From an uncultured beta proteobacterium (GTDB lineage Bacteria > Pseudomonadota > Gammaproteobacteria > Burkholderiales > Burkholderiaceae_C): a DNA stretch of 42,139 bases. Location of the stretch: the NCBI GenBank assembly GCA_903845345.1, contig CAIMXF010000524.1, positions 1 to 42,139 of the forward strand. The letters run 5' to 3'. The notes beneath the pieces are model-generated. The model ran no database searches and was not told the origin of the DNA. It was given only the letters and a program-made list of their open reading frames with translations. The position numbers were made by a program, and so were the translations under genes. Numbering within the stretch: the first letter of the stretch is position 1; the number at the start of each line of letters is the position of its first letter. Shown piece after piece: positions 34,612 through 42,139 of the stretch.

Positions 34612-36606
34612 TCAGACCGCCGCGCTGGCCGATGCGGCCGGATCGAACGGGATCTCGATGTGCTCGGACTCGATGCCCGTCGGGCCGCGGCGCGCGATGA
34701 CGGCCAGGGTCTCGCAGCGCAGCGCCACGTCGGTGATCAGCGCCTCGATGCGCGCGGACTGGGCCTCGACGTCGACCACGCGTTCTTCCAGGTCGCCCGC
34801 GGCCTGCTGGATGCGCTCCAGCGATTCGCGGCGCTTGCGGAAGCTGCGGCGGCGGTCGCGCAGCTGCGCTTCCATCTGCGCGCTGGCGGCCTGGTGCCAC
34901 AGCTCGATGTCGCGCGCAGCGGTCTCGAAGACGACGCGCAGCTTCGAGACGAGCATGCGCACGAAGCGCTCCTTGAACGCCGACGACGCCATGCGAAGCG
35001 TCTCGCTCAGGCCGAAGTAGCGGTTGTAGCCACGCTCGATGGCCGCGAGATCCTCGCGATGGTTCGCGAGTTCGGGCGGCAGCGCGATGGCCAGCGAGAA
35101 ACCGAACTCGGCGTTGAGCTGGCGGAACGTGCCCTGCAGCATCTCGCGCGCTTCGGCGGTGGTGACCTCGGAATCGGACAGCGCGTGGCGCAGCTTGTCG
35201 CACATGCCCAGGAAGGCCTGGCGCGCGCCCAGGTGCAGCCAGCCGGAGTTCAGCGCCGCCTGCAGTTCCTTGACCTCGGCGCGGATGCGCTCGGAAGACA
35301 GCTGGTTCTGCGTGTCGCGCAGCAGGCGCGACTGCACCGCGCGCAGTGCCGTCAGGCGCGCGACGCAGCGTTCGAATTCGGCGGCGTCTTCCTGCACGCG
35401 CTCGAGCAGGTGGCGCACGCGGGCGCCGCTCTTGCCGCGCAGGCCGCGCAGCTCCAGCAGTTGTTCGGAGTTCTGGCGCCGCTGGTCGCGCAGGCGCGCG
35501 TTCACCTGCGCGCGCAGCTGCTCGACACCCTGCACCAGCGCATGCGTCAGCACCTGCTGGCGCGCGGGCAGCAGCTCGTTGGTGAGTGCCTCTTCGAGCG
35601 CGGGCAGCCGGCTCCTGGCGAGATCGGCCGCGTTGTTGTTCAGGCGCGCGTGCAGTGCGGTGCGGGCCGAGACCGGGAACACGCGGTCGCGCGGCATCTG
35701 CAGCGTCTGCGCGGTGACCTCGACCTGCTTCTGCACCAGCGCCTCGTTCTGCTCGTCGGTGAGCAGCGGGTCGGCCAGCATGTCGACCTTGTTGAGGACC
35801 ACGAAGCAGGCCATCGACTGGCCGCCCAGGTGCTCGTTCCAGACCGACAGGTCGGACTTGGTGACGCCCGCATCGGCGCCCAGCAGGAACAGCGCGGCGT
35901 GCGCGCCGGGCAGCAGGCCCAGCGTCAGCTCGGGCTCGGTGCCGATCGCGTTGAGGCCCGGCGTGTCGAGCACCACCAGCCCGCGCGCGAGCAGCGGGTG
36001 GGGGTAGTTGATCATCGCGTGGCGCCAGGCCGGCACCTCGACGAGGCCTTCCTCGTCGAGCGGCGGGTTGTCCTCGGGGTCGGTGTCCGACCACAGGCCC
36101 AGCTCGCGGGCGACGTCGGGCGTGACGCGGCGGGTGTGCGTGACTTCCGACAGCGACGCGGCCAGCGCGTCCGGGTTCGACGGGTCGAGCGGCACGCGCT
36201 TCCAGCCCTCGCGGGTGGCGCGCAGCTCGGTCAGCGACGAGCCTTCGCGGCGCGTGTCGATCGGCAGCAGGTCCAGCATCGGCAGGTCCTTGTCGTCCCA
36301 GGCCAGCTCGACGGGGCACATCGTGGTGCGGCCGGGCGAGGCGGGGAGGATGCGGCGGCCGGTGTCGGCGAAGAAGATGGCGTTGATCAGCTCGGACTTG
36401 CCGCGCGAGAACTCGGCGACGAAGGCGACGACCAGCTTGTCGGCCAGCAGGCGCTGGCGCAGCGACTCGGAGATATCGGCCGACGGCGCCGACAGCAGGT
36501 CGTTGCTGGTGAAGAACCTGGTGATGCTCGACAGTTCGCGTGCCAGCGACTGGCGCCAGTTGGCCAGTGCATCGAGGGCGGGTACCAGCGATTGTTCTTT
36601 CGTCAT
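34612..36606 (-). CDS. Bacterial dynamin-like GTPase
   Basis: 664 residues. G1 is AEFSRGKS (64-71), the switch I threonines are in GRTTMCPVE (92-100), G3 is DTPG (214-217) and G4 is NKVD (272-275), a complete dynamin-type GTP-binding domain. The remaining ~350 residues are helical and charged, predicted coiled coil (for example RDRRRSFRKRRESLERIQQ near the end), as in the stalk of dynamin-like proteins. There is no clear transmembrane paddle, so membrane binding would be through amphipathic helices. Such proteins shape or repair membranes. ATG 36606 gives MTKEQSLVPALD; upstream GAG is seven bases away, and TATAAG at 36669-36664 is a possible -10. It separates mutM from mutY on the same strand. 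Confidence 0.88.
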   Translation of the reverse strand: MTKEQSLVPALDALANWRQSLARELSSITRFFTSNDLLSAPSADISESLRQRLLADKLVVAFVAEFSRGKSELINAIFFADTGRRILPASPGRTTMCPVELAWDDKDLPMLDLLPIDTRREGSSLTELRATREGWKRVPLDPSNPDALAASLSEVTHTRRVTPDVARELGLWSDTDPEDNPPLDEEGLVEVPAWRHAMINYPHPLLARGLVVLDTPGLNAIGTEPELTLGLLPGAHAALFLLGADAGVTKSDLSVWNEHLGGQSMACFVVLNKVDMLADPLLTDEQNEALVQKQVEVTAQTLQMPRDRVFPVSARTALHARLNNNAADLARSRLPALEEALTNELLPARQQVLTHALVQGVEQLRAQVNARLRDQRRQNSEQLLELRGLRGKSGARVRHLLERVQEDAAEFERCVARLTALRAVQSRLLRDTQNQLSSERIRAEVKELQAALNSGWLHLGARQAFLGMCDKLRHALSDSEVTTAEAREMLQGTFRQLNAEFGFSLAIALPPELANHREDLAAIERGYNRYFGLSETLRMASSAFKERFVRMLVSKLRVVFETAARDIELWHQAASAQMEAQLRDRRRSFRKRRESLERIQQAAGDLEERVVDVEAQSARIEALITDVALRCETLAVIARRGPTGIESEHIEIPFDPAASASAAV

Positions 36607-36869
36607 GCCCAAGCTCTTTTTTCGTCGCGAAAGTGTCGGCGCCAATGACGGCGGATTCTGGCGCTTATATTGACCAGTTGCCCGGAGATCCTAGCGCGAT
36701 CGGCGTCGGCCCATCGCCCGATAACCCGGCCAAATGCGAAGTATGTCGCATCGCAGCCCCCTGCAGGAATGCCCGGCCGTCGCTTTGCCGTTCTGCTGGA
36801 AACCTCCGGATACATTCTCGGCAAATATTCACGCGCCCGGGTATCTCGACCCACGCCGGCGCAGTATGC

Positions 36870-37754
36870 CTAGCGCTTCTGGCAAACCCCGCAGAAAAAC
36901 GTCGAGCGCTGGCCCTGGACGATACGCCGCACCCCCGTGCCGCAGGTATTGCAGGGCTCGCCCTCGCGCCCGTAGACCTGCGCCTGCTCCTGGTAGTGGC
37001 CGGCGGCGCCGTTGGCGCTGAAGTCCTTCAGCGTCGAGCCGCCGGCCTCGATCGCGCGCCGCAGCACCTGGCGTACGGCCGCCAGCAGGCGCGCGGCGCG
37101 CGGCCGGCTCAAGCGGTTCGCCGGGGTGCGCGGATCGATGCGCGCCAGGTGCAGCGCCTCGCAGGCGTAGATGTTGCCGGCGCCCACCACCAGTTCGCCG
37201 GACAGCAGCACCGTCTTGACCGGCATGCGCCGCGCCTGCAGTCCGGCGTGGAAGCCGACCTCGTCCAGCGCCGGGTCGAACGGCTCGGGGCCCAGCACGG
37301 ACAGCAGCTTGCGCGCCGGTTCGGCGTCGAGCGCCGGCGACCAGACGACCGCGCCGAAGCGCCGCGGGTCGGTCAGCCAGAGGCAGCCGCGGTCGGTCAC
37401 GAGCCGGAAGTGGTCGTACGGCCCGCGCTCGGGGGGCGCCGCGCCGAAGGCCAGCGCGCCCGACATGCCCAGGTGGATCAGCAGCCCGCCCGCGGCCTCG
37501 CGCTCGGGCGGCGACGCCGGTTGCGGCAGGCCTGGAAGATGCCCGACCGGCCCGGAGGCGTCGCGCGACAGCGGCAGCCACAGGTACTTGCCGCGGCGCG
37601 ACATCTCGCCGCAGTCGGTGCCCACCAGCGCGAGCGGATCCTGGCCCAGCGGCCACCGCAGCGGCAGGCCCATCTGCACGTCGCGCACCCGCGCGCCCAG
37701 CAATCCGCCCGCAACGCTGCGGCGCGTAACTTCTACCTCGGGCAACTCGGGCAT
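36870..37754 (-). CDS. mutM: Formamidopyrimidine-DNA glycosylase MutM (Fpg)
   Basis: 294 residues. The catalytic N-terminus MPELPEVE is intact (Pro2 as the nucleophile after Met removal, Glu3 as acid), the helix-two-turn-helix region includes VVGAGNIYACEALHLARI, and the C-terminal zinc finger is CNTC-X16-CGVC. Excises 8-oxoguanine and other oxidised purines from DNA. A short loop LPGLPQPASPPEREAAGG (~residues 73-90) is an extension relative to the E. coli enzyme (269 residues). Divergent from the TPR-protein gene, only 42 bases between starts, so their promoters must overlap. mutY lies 2.3 kb downstream on the same strand. Confidence 0.97.
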   Translation of the reverse strand: MPELPEVEVTRRSVAGGLLGARVRDVQMGLPLRWPLGQDPLALVGTDCGEMSRRGKYLWLPLSRDASGPVGHLPGLPQPASPPEREAAGGLLIHLGMSGALAFGAAPPERGPYDHFRLVTDRGCLWLTDPRRFGAVVWSPALDAEPARKLLSVLGPEPFDPALDEVGFHAGLQARRMPVKTVLLSGELVVGAGNIYACEALHLARIDPRTPANRLSRPRAARLLAAVRQVLRRAIEAGGSTLKDFSANGAAGHYQEQAQVYGREGEPCNTCGTGVRRIVQGQRSTFFCGVCQKR

Positions 37755-37796
37755 GGTGATTTCTCGGGGCCTAGAATGGACTGATATGGAGCGGCG

Positions 37797-39833
37797 ATGC
37801 GTCAATCACAAGGCATGAAGCGAAACGTCGGGGGCGCTGCCGCCGGAGCGGCCGGCTCGGCCTGCCGCCGCGCCCTGGCAGGACTCGGCCTCGCGCTGCT
37901 GGTGCCGGCTGCCACCTGGGCACAGGACAGGAACGCCGCCGTACCGCCGGCCGCCCCTGCCTCGGTGCCCACCATCGCGCCGCCGTCGCCGCCGCCCGTC
38001 GAGAACTCCTATCTTGACGGCCGCCTGTTGTACCAGCTGTTGGAGGCGGAGTTCGCGCTGCGCGAGGGCGAGCCGGGCGACGCCATCGAACTGATGCTGC
38101 AGGCCGCGCGAACGAACAAGGACGACGCACTGTACCGGCGCGCGCTGCAGATCGCCGTGGAAGCGGGTGCGGGCGACAAGGCGCTCGGCATCGTGCGCAG
38201 CTGGCGCCAGACCCTGCCCAAGTCGACCGAGGCGTTGCTCACCGAGATCCGGCTGCTGATCGAGCTCGACCGCGTCGCCGACACCGCCGAGCCGCTCAAG
38301 CAGCTGCTGGCGCTGAGTGCGCCGGCGGAGCGTTCGGCGCTGATCTCCAGCCTGCCGCGCGCACAGCAGCGCGCCAAGGACAAGACCGGCGTCGCCGAGC
38401 AGTTCCGCCTGCTGCTGCAGCCCTACCTCGACGCGCCCGACACGCGCATCGCCGCGCGCGTCGCGCTCGGGCGCATGCGCCTGAACCAGGGTCAGCCGGT
38501 CTACGCCCTGGAGCTCGCCGCGCAGGCGCAGGCGCAGGATCCGTCGGCGTTGCAGCCCGTGCTGCTGGCGCTCGACGTGATGAACGCGGCCACCGACGGT
38601 GCGCAGGCGCGCGGCGCGGCCGATGCCCCGCCCGCGGCGGCCAGCCAGCCGCCGGCCAAGGGCACCGCGTCGGCGACCGACCTGATCGCGCAGGCCGAAG
38701 TGATCGTGCGCCAGTACCTGTCCCAACCCGACACCGAGCCCGTGGTGCGCCAGGCGTTCGCCAGCGTGCTGGCCACGCAGCAGCGCCTGACCGACGCCGC
38801 CGAGCAACTGCGCCTGGCGCTCAAGGACCGGCCGAAGCAGGCACAGCTGTGGCTCGCGCTCGGCGAGATCGATCTCGAGCTGCACGACCCCGTCACCGCC
38901 GATGCCGACCTGAAGCAGGCGCTGGCGCTGGTCACGGCGCAGGCCACCGAGGATGCCGCGGCGCGCCAGGCCACTGCCGCCGGAGCGGCCGGCACCCCCA
39001 TCGCCGACGACGAAGACGCCCCCCAGGCCACGGCGCCGGCCGACGCCGCATCCGGCGCGAACCCGGTGCGCCTGTCCCACGTCGAACTGCTGCTGGCGCG
39101 CGCCGCCGAACAGCGCCACGACGACGCCGCCGTCTCCCGCTGGCTGGCGCAGGTCGATGCCAAGGATGCCGACCTGCAGGTCGTCTCGCTGCGCGCCGGA
39201 CTGCTCGCGCGCCAGGGCAAGCTCGGCGAGGCGCTGAAGCTGATCCGCGCCGCCAACGCCAACACGCCCGCGGAACAGCGCTACAAGCTGCTGACCGAAG
39301 TGCAGCTGCTGCTCGACGAGAAGAAGCTGGCCGAAGCGCGCGAGGTGCTGAACAAGGCCAACGCCGAGAGCCCGGACGACGTCGATCTCGTCTACCAGGA
39401 GGCGATGGTCGACGAGCGCCTGAACCGCCTCGACGACATGGAGCAGCTGCTGCGCCGCATCCTCGTGCTGCAGCCCGACAACTCGCAGGCGCTGAACGCG
39501 CTCGGCTACTCGCTGGCCGATCGCAACCTGCGGCTGGACGAGGCGCTCACGATGGTCAGGCAGGCGCACGAGCTGTCGCCGGCCGACCCGTTCATCGTCG
39601 ACAGCCTCGGCTGGGTCGAGTACCGCATGGGCCACTACGACGCCGCCACCACCCTGCTGACCCAGGCCTACTCGTCGCGCAAGGACACCGAGATCGCCGC
39701 CCACCTCGGCGAGGCGCTGTGGGCCGAAGGCAAGCACGACGAGGCCGCGCGCGTGCTGCGCGACGCGCACAAGGTCGACGCCGGCAACGAGGTGCTCAAG
39801 CAGACGATGGCGCGGCTGAAGGTCGCGCCGTGA
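37797..39833 (+). CDS. Periplasmic tetratricopeptide-repeat protein
   Basis: 678 residues. A basic start (KRNVGG..CRR) and hydrophobic LAGLGLALLVPAATWAQ form a signal peptide. The mature protein has at least nine TPR-like helical pairs, for example AFALREGEPGDAIELMLQAA, LWLALGEIDLELHDPVTADA and LNALGYSLADRNLRLDEALT, ending with SLGWVEYRMGHYDAATTLLT. Two Ala/Pro-rich linkers (~260-285 and ~383-410) interrupt them. In Burkholderiales this gene regularly precedes lolB and ispE, which suggests a role in envelope assembly, though none is proven. GGAG five bases before ATG 37797 fixes the start; TAGAAT at 37772-37777 is a possible -10. Its stop overlaps the lolB GTG. Confidence 0.9.
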   Translation: MRQSQGMKRNVGGAAAGAAGSACRRALAGLGLALLVPAATWAQDRNAAVPPAAPASVPTIAPPSPPPVENSYLDGRLLYQLLEAEFALREGEPGDAIELMLQAARTNKDDALYRRALQIAVEAGAGDKALGIVRSWRQTLPKSTEALLTEIRLLIELDRVADTAEPLKQLLALSAPAERSALISSLPRAQQRAKDKTGVAEQFRLLLQPYLDAPDTRIAARVALGRMRLNQGQPVYALELAAQAQAQDPSALQPVLLALDVMNAATDGAQARGAADAPPAAASQPPAKGTASATDLIAQAEVIVRQYLSQPDTEPVVRQAFASVLATQQRLTDAAEQLRLALKDRPKQAQLWLALGEIDLELHDPVTADADLKQALALVTAQATEDAAARQATAAGAAGTPIADDEDAPQATAPADAASGANPVRLSHVELLLARAAEQRHDDAAVSRWLAQVDAKDADLQVVSLRAGLLARQGKLGEALKLIRAANANTPAEQRYKLLTEVQLLLDEKKLAEAREVLNKANAESPDDVDLVYQEAMVDERLNRLDDMEQLLRRILVLQPDNSQALNALGYSLADRNLRLDEALTMVRQAHELSPADPFIVDSLGWVEYRMGHYDAATTLLTQAYSSRKDTEIAAHLGEALWAEGKHDEAARVLRDAHKVDAGNEVLKQTMARLKVAP

Positions 39834-40432
39834 AGCTGCCGCTGCGCCGCGCAGGCGTTCCGGCGCTGGCGCTCCTGTTCGCGCTCGCGCTCCAGGCCTG
39901 CGCCACGCGCCCGCCGCCGCTGCCGGGCCACGTCTACAGCGGGCGCCTGGCGGTGCGCACCGACGCGGCGCCGAACCGGCCGGCACGCTCGGTCAGCGGG
40001 CAGTTCGAGCTGAGCGGCAGCGCGTCCAGCGGCCAGTTGGTGCTCACCAGCCCGATCGGCACGATCGTCGCGCGGGCGCGCTGGTCGGAACCGGTCGGCG
40101 CGCGCGGCGAGCCGTCGAAGATCGAGCTCGAGGCCGACGGCGTCACGACGCAGTACGCCACGCTCGGCGAGATGATGCAGCGCGCGATCGGCGACCAGCT
40201 GCCGCTGGCGGCGATGTTCGACTGGCTGACGGGCCAGCCCTGGCCCGCGGCGCCGGCGCGGCGCAGCGCCGACGGCGGCTCGTTCGACCAGCTCGGCTGG
40301 CAGGTCGATATCTCGAAGCTGGCCAGCGCCCAGCTGATCGACGCGCAGCGGCCGCTGCCGGCGCCGGTGCTGCACGTGCGCGTCAAGCTCGACGCCGCCG
40401 ATCCCGCGGCATCCGCCGCCTCGGCCTCCTGA
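39830..40432 (+). CDS. lolB: Outer-membrane lipoprotein insertase LolB
   Basis: 200 residues. The lipobox LQAC (21-24, Cys24) follows a basic n-region and an Ala/Leu-rich core, so the protein is itself a lipoprotein. The body shows the LolB pattern YSGRLAVRTD, FELSGSASSGQLVLTSPIGT and LPLAAMFDWLTGQPWP. LolB receives lipoproteins from LolA and inserts them in the outer membrane. It begins with GTG at 39830, overlapping the TPR-protein stop (GTGA), and relies on coupling for translation, as no separate ribosome-binding site is evident. The name is well supported by position before ispE. Confidence 0.93.
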   Translation: MKLPLRRAGVPALALLFALALQACATRPPPLPGHVYSGRLAVRTDAAPNRPARSVSGQFELSGSASSGQLVLTSPIGTIVARARWSEPVGARGEPSKIELEADGVTTQYATLGEMMQRAIGDQLPLAAMFDWLTGQPWPAAPARRSADGGSFDQLGWQVDISKLASAQLIDAQRPLPAPVLHVRVKLDAADPAASAASAS

Positions 40433-40442
40433 CCGCGTCGAC

Positions 40443-41315
40443 ATGGCCGTCAAAGCCTTCCACGACCTGCCCGCGCCGGCCAAGCTGAACCTGTTCCTGC
40501 ACGTCACCGGACGGCGGCCCGACGGCTACCACCTGCTGCAATCCGTCTTCGTGCTGATCGACTGGTCCGACACGCTGCACATCGAGCGCCGCGACGACGG
40601 CCTGCTGCGCCGGCACGACCTGGGACCCGCGCTGCCCGCCGACGACCTGAGCCTGCGCGCCGCGCGCGCGCTGCAGCAGGCCACGGGCTGCACGTTCGGC
40701 GCCGACATCTCGGTGCTGAAGAACGTGCCCTGGGGCGCCGGCATGGGCGGCGGCAGCTCCGACGCCGCCACGGTGCTGCTGGCGCTGAACCGGCTGTGGA
40801 ACCTGAACCTTCCGCGCGCCCGGCTGCTGGAACTGGCCACGCCGCTGGGCGCCGACGTGCCGTTCTTCGTCGGCGGCGACAACGCGTTCGTCGAGGGCAT
40901 CGGCGAGCGACTGACGCCCATCGACTGGGCGCCGCGCCGCTACGCCGTCGTGAAGCCGGCAGAAAGCCTGGGAACAGCAGGCATCTTTTCTCATCCGGAC
41001 TTGGCACGGGACACGGAGCCTGCTACACTAGCGGGCTCTGTTGCACAGTTAAATGCGCAGCGCGAAAACGGTAAGGCGTTCGGTCGGAACGACCTCCAGC
41101 CGGTGGCCCAGGGCTTGTGCCCGCCCATCGCGCAGGTGGCGAGCTGGCTGGAAGCGCGATTCGGCAACAGCCGGATGACCGGTTCGGGCAGCGCGGTGTT
41201 CGCGACGGTCGGCGCCGAGAGCGTTTCGTGGTCGGGGGGCGAACTGCCCGACGGATGGAACGGGCGAATGTGCCGAAGCCTGGCTCACCACCCATTGCGG
41301 GACTGGGCCGACTGA
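40443..41315 (+). CDS. ispE: 4-diphosphocytidyl-2-C-methyl-D-erythritol kinase
   Basis: 290 residues. GHMP kinase of the MEP isoprenoid pathway. The N-terminal PAPAKLNLFLHVTGRRPDGY, the ATP-binding loop PWGAGMGGGSSDAA (96-109) and the late MTGSGSAVFA motif are intact. It follows lolB by ten bases. A sigma70-like promoter lies inside the coding region at 41001-41029. The tRNA-Gln gene begins 41 bases after the stop. The order lolB-ispE-tRNA-Gln-prs is conserved in betaproteobacteria. Confidence 0.97.
   Translation: MAVKAFHDLPAPAKLNLFLHVTGRRPDGYHLLQSVFVLIDWSDTLHIERRDDGLLRRHDLGPALPADDLSLRAARALQQATGCTFGADISVLKNVPWGAGMGGGSSDAATVLLALNRLWNLNLPRARLLELATPLGADVPFFVGGDNAFVEGIGERLTPIDWAPRRYAVVKPAESLGTAGIFSHPDLARDTEPATLAGSVAQLNAQRENGKAFGRNDLQPVAQGLCPPIAQVASWLEARFGNSRMTGSGSAVFATVGAESVSWSGGELPDGWNGRMCRSLAHHPLRDWAD
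41001..41029 (+). promoter_or_regulatory. Candidate internal promoter in ispE for tRNA-Gln and prs
   Basis: TTGGCA (41001-41006) and TACACT (41024-41029) are separated by exactly 17 bases, the best -35/-10 pair I found in the window. It would start RNA at about 41036, some 320 bases before the tRNA. No comparable pair exists closer to the tRNA. The same bases encode conserved IspE residues, so the match could be chance. Confidence 0.45.
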
Positions 41316-41356
41316 GAGAGAGTTCGAGGGTTCGGCTTCACGGCCGGATCCTGTGT

Positions 41357-41433
41357 AGGGGAGTCGCCAAGTTGGTTAAGGCATCGGATTTTGATTCCGA
41401 CATGCGAAGGTTCGAATCCTTCTTCCCCTGCCA
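41357..41433 (+). tRNA. tRNA-Gln (anticodon UUG)
   Basis: 77 nt including an encoded CCA end. The acceptor stem pairs AGGGGAG with TTCCCCT (one G-T pair), discriminator G41430. The anticodon stem TCGGA/TCCGA encloses the loop TTTTGAT with anticodon TTG at 41391-41393. The D-loop has GGTTAAGGC and the T arm GAAGG-TTCGAAT-CCTTC. It lies between ispE and prs, its usual place in betaproteobacteria. Confidence 0.97.
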
Positions 41434-41474
41434 AATGATCCCGCCCGGCGTTACCGGATAGCGCCGCGGCACCC

Positions 41475-41500
41475 GAAAAGCCGGCCGTCAGGCCGGTTTT
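41475..41500 (+). terminator. Rho-independent terminator after tRNA-Gln
   Basis: A-rich GAAAAG precedes CCGGCC-GTCA-GGCCGG and then TTTT (41497-41500): a six-bp all-GC stem with a tetraloop and a short T-tract, also readable on the minus strand. It lies 41 bases past the tRNA and before prs, so prs either has its own promoter or depends on read-through. Confidence 0.65.
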
Positions 41501-41534
41501 CGTTCCCGCCGCGCATCTTCACGGAGTCTTCGTC

Positions 41535-42139
41535 GTGCTGTTCAACACGGTTCTGTTCACCGGCAACGCGAACCCTGTGCTGGCGCAGGAAATCGCCACT
41601 CAACTCGGCTCGGAGCTGGGCAAGGCCAAGGTCGGCCGCTTCTCCGACGGCGAGTGCGACGTCGAGATCCACCAGAACGTCCGCGCCCGCGATGTCTTCG
41701 TCGTGCAGTCCACCGGGGCGCCGACGAACGAGAACGTGATGGAGCTGCTGATCATGGTCGATGCGTTGAAGCGCGCCAGCGCGCGCCGCATCACTGCCGT
41801 GATCCCGTATTTCGGCTACGCCCGCCAGGACCGCCGCTCGCGTTCCACGCGCGTGCCGATCTCGGCCAAGGTCGTCGCCAACCTGCTGCAGACCGTCGGC
41901 GTCGAGCGCCTGCTCACGATGGACCTGCACGCCGACCAGATCCAGGGCTTCTTCGACATCCCGGTCGACAACATCTACGCCTCGCCGGTGCTGCTCACCG
42001 ACGTGAAGTCCAAGAACTATCAAGATCTCGTGGTCGTGTCGCCCGACGTCGGCGGCGTGGTGCGCGCCCGCGCGCTGGCCAAGCAGCTCGGCTGCGACCT
42101 GGCCATCATCGACAAGCGCCGTCCGAAGGCCAACGTCTC
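41535..42139 (+). CDS. prs: Ribose-phosphate pyrophosphokinase, 5' part
   Basis: The first ~201 residues of a protein usually about 315 long; the frame runs off the right edge. Makes PRPP from ribose 5-phosphate and ATP. Conserved parts are [52 protein letters not shown], and the cation-binding [16 protein letters not shown], then [16 protein letters not shown] and DKRRPKANV. It starts with GTG 41535, with GGAG eight bases upstream; no ATG or other start lies in frame before it. The N-terminus ([11 protein letters not shown]) is slightly different from most Burkholderiales copies, where a few extra residues precede the FTGN motif. Confidence 0.97.
   Translation, partial: MLFNTVLFTGNANPVLAQEIATQLGSELGKAKVGRFSDGECDVEIHQNVRARDVFVVQSTGAPTNENVMELLIMVDALKRASARRITAVIPYFGYARQDRRSRSTRVPISAKVVANLLQTVGVERLLTMDLHADQIQGFFDIPVDNIYASPVLLTDVKSKNYQDLVVVSPDVGGVVRARALAKQLGCDLAIIDKRRPKANV

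Overview
The window is high-GC (roughly two thirds G+C) chromosomal DNA from a betaproteobacterium, most likely of the order Burkholderiales (Rubrivivax/Leptothrix/Roseateles-like). The best evidence is the right half: convergent hrcA with divergent nadK, then recN-rapZ, mutY, mutM, and the TPR protein-lolB-ispE-tRNA-Gln(UUG)-prs string. Codon third positions are almost all G or C, so most long open frames antisense to real genes are artefacts.

Left part (about 0.5-16.7 kb): a coherent set of genes for using cell-wall peptides and D-amino acids. Leftward, a tightly coupled dadA-like D-amino acid dehydrogenase, an unusual SxxK serine hydrolase without a signal peptide, and an LD-carboxypeptidase. 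Divergent from them, a DppA-type peptide-binding protein, a LysR regulator and a VanX/DdpX-type D-Ala-D-Ala dipeptidase, all joined by ATGA overlaps. Then a periplasmic PBP4-type DD-peptidase, a succinylglutamate desuccinylase/aspartoacylase-family zinc enzyme, and a leftward operon of a TonB-dependent receptor followed by dppB-dppC-dppD-dppF. Together they describe uptake of peptides across both membranes, trimming of D-Ala and L,D/D,D-linked peptides in periplasm and cytoplasm, and oxidation of D-amino acids.

Middle part (about 17-27.9 kb): accessory signalling and lipid genes. A seven-TM GGDEF diguanylate cyclase stands back to back with a hybrid histidine kinase whose N-terminal membrane domain matches the copper/ethylene-binding domain of plant ETR1 at all seven ligand-pocket residues. 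After a HTH protein and a small periplasmic protein comes a five-gene rightward operon: Cys-nucleophile alpha/beta hydrolase, acyl carrier protein, ketoacyl synthase, MipA/OmpV-like outer-membrane protein and a membrane fatty-acid hydroxylase/sterol-desaturase. It looks like an uncharacterised acyl-lipid pathway. It is followed by a solitary Ala/Gly/Val-rich amphipathic protein, three stacked hairpins and a frameshifted gene.

Right part (about 27.9 kb to the end): housekeeping genes as listed above, plus a dynamin-like GTPase between mutY and mutM and an intergenic hairpin-rich repeat before recN. hrcA and nadK both look leaderless. The window ends inside prs.
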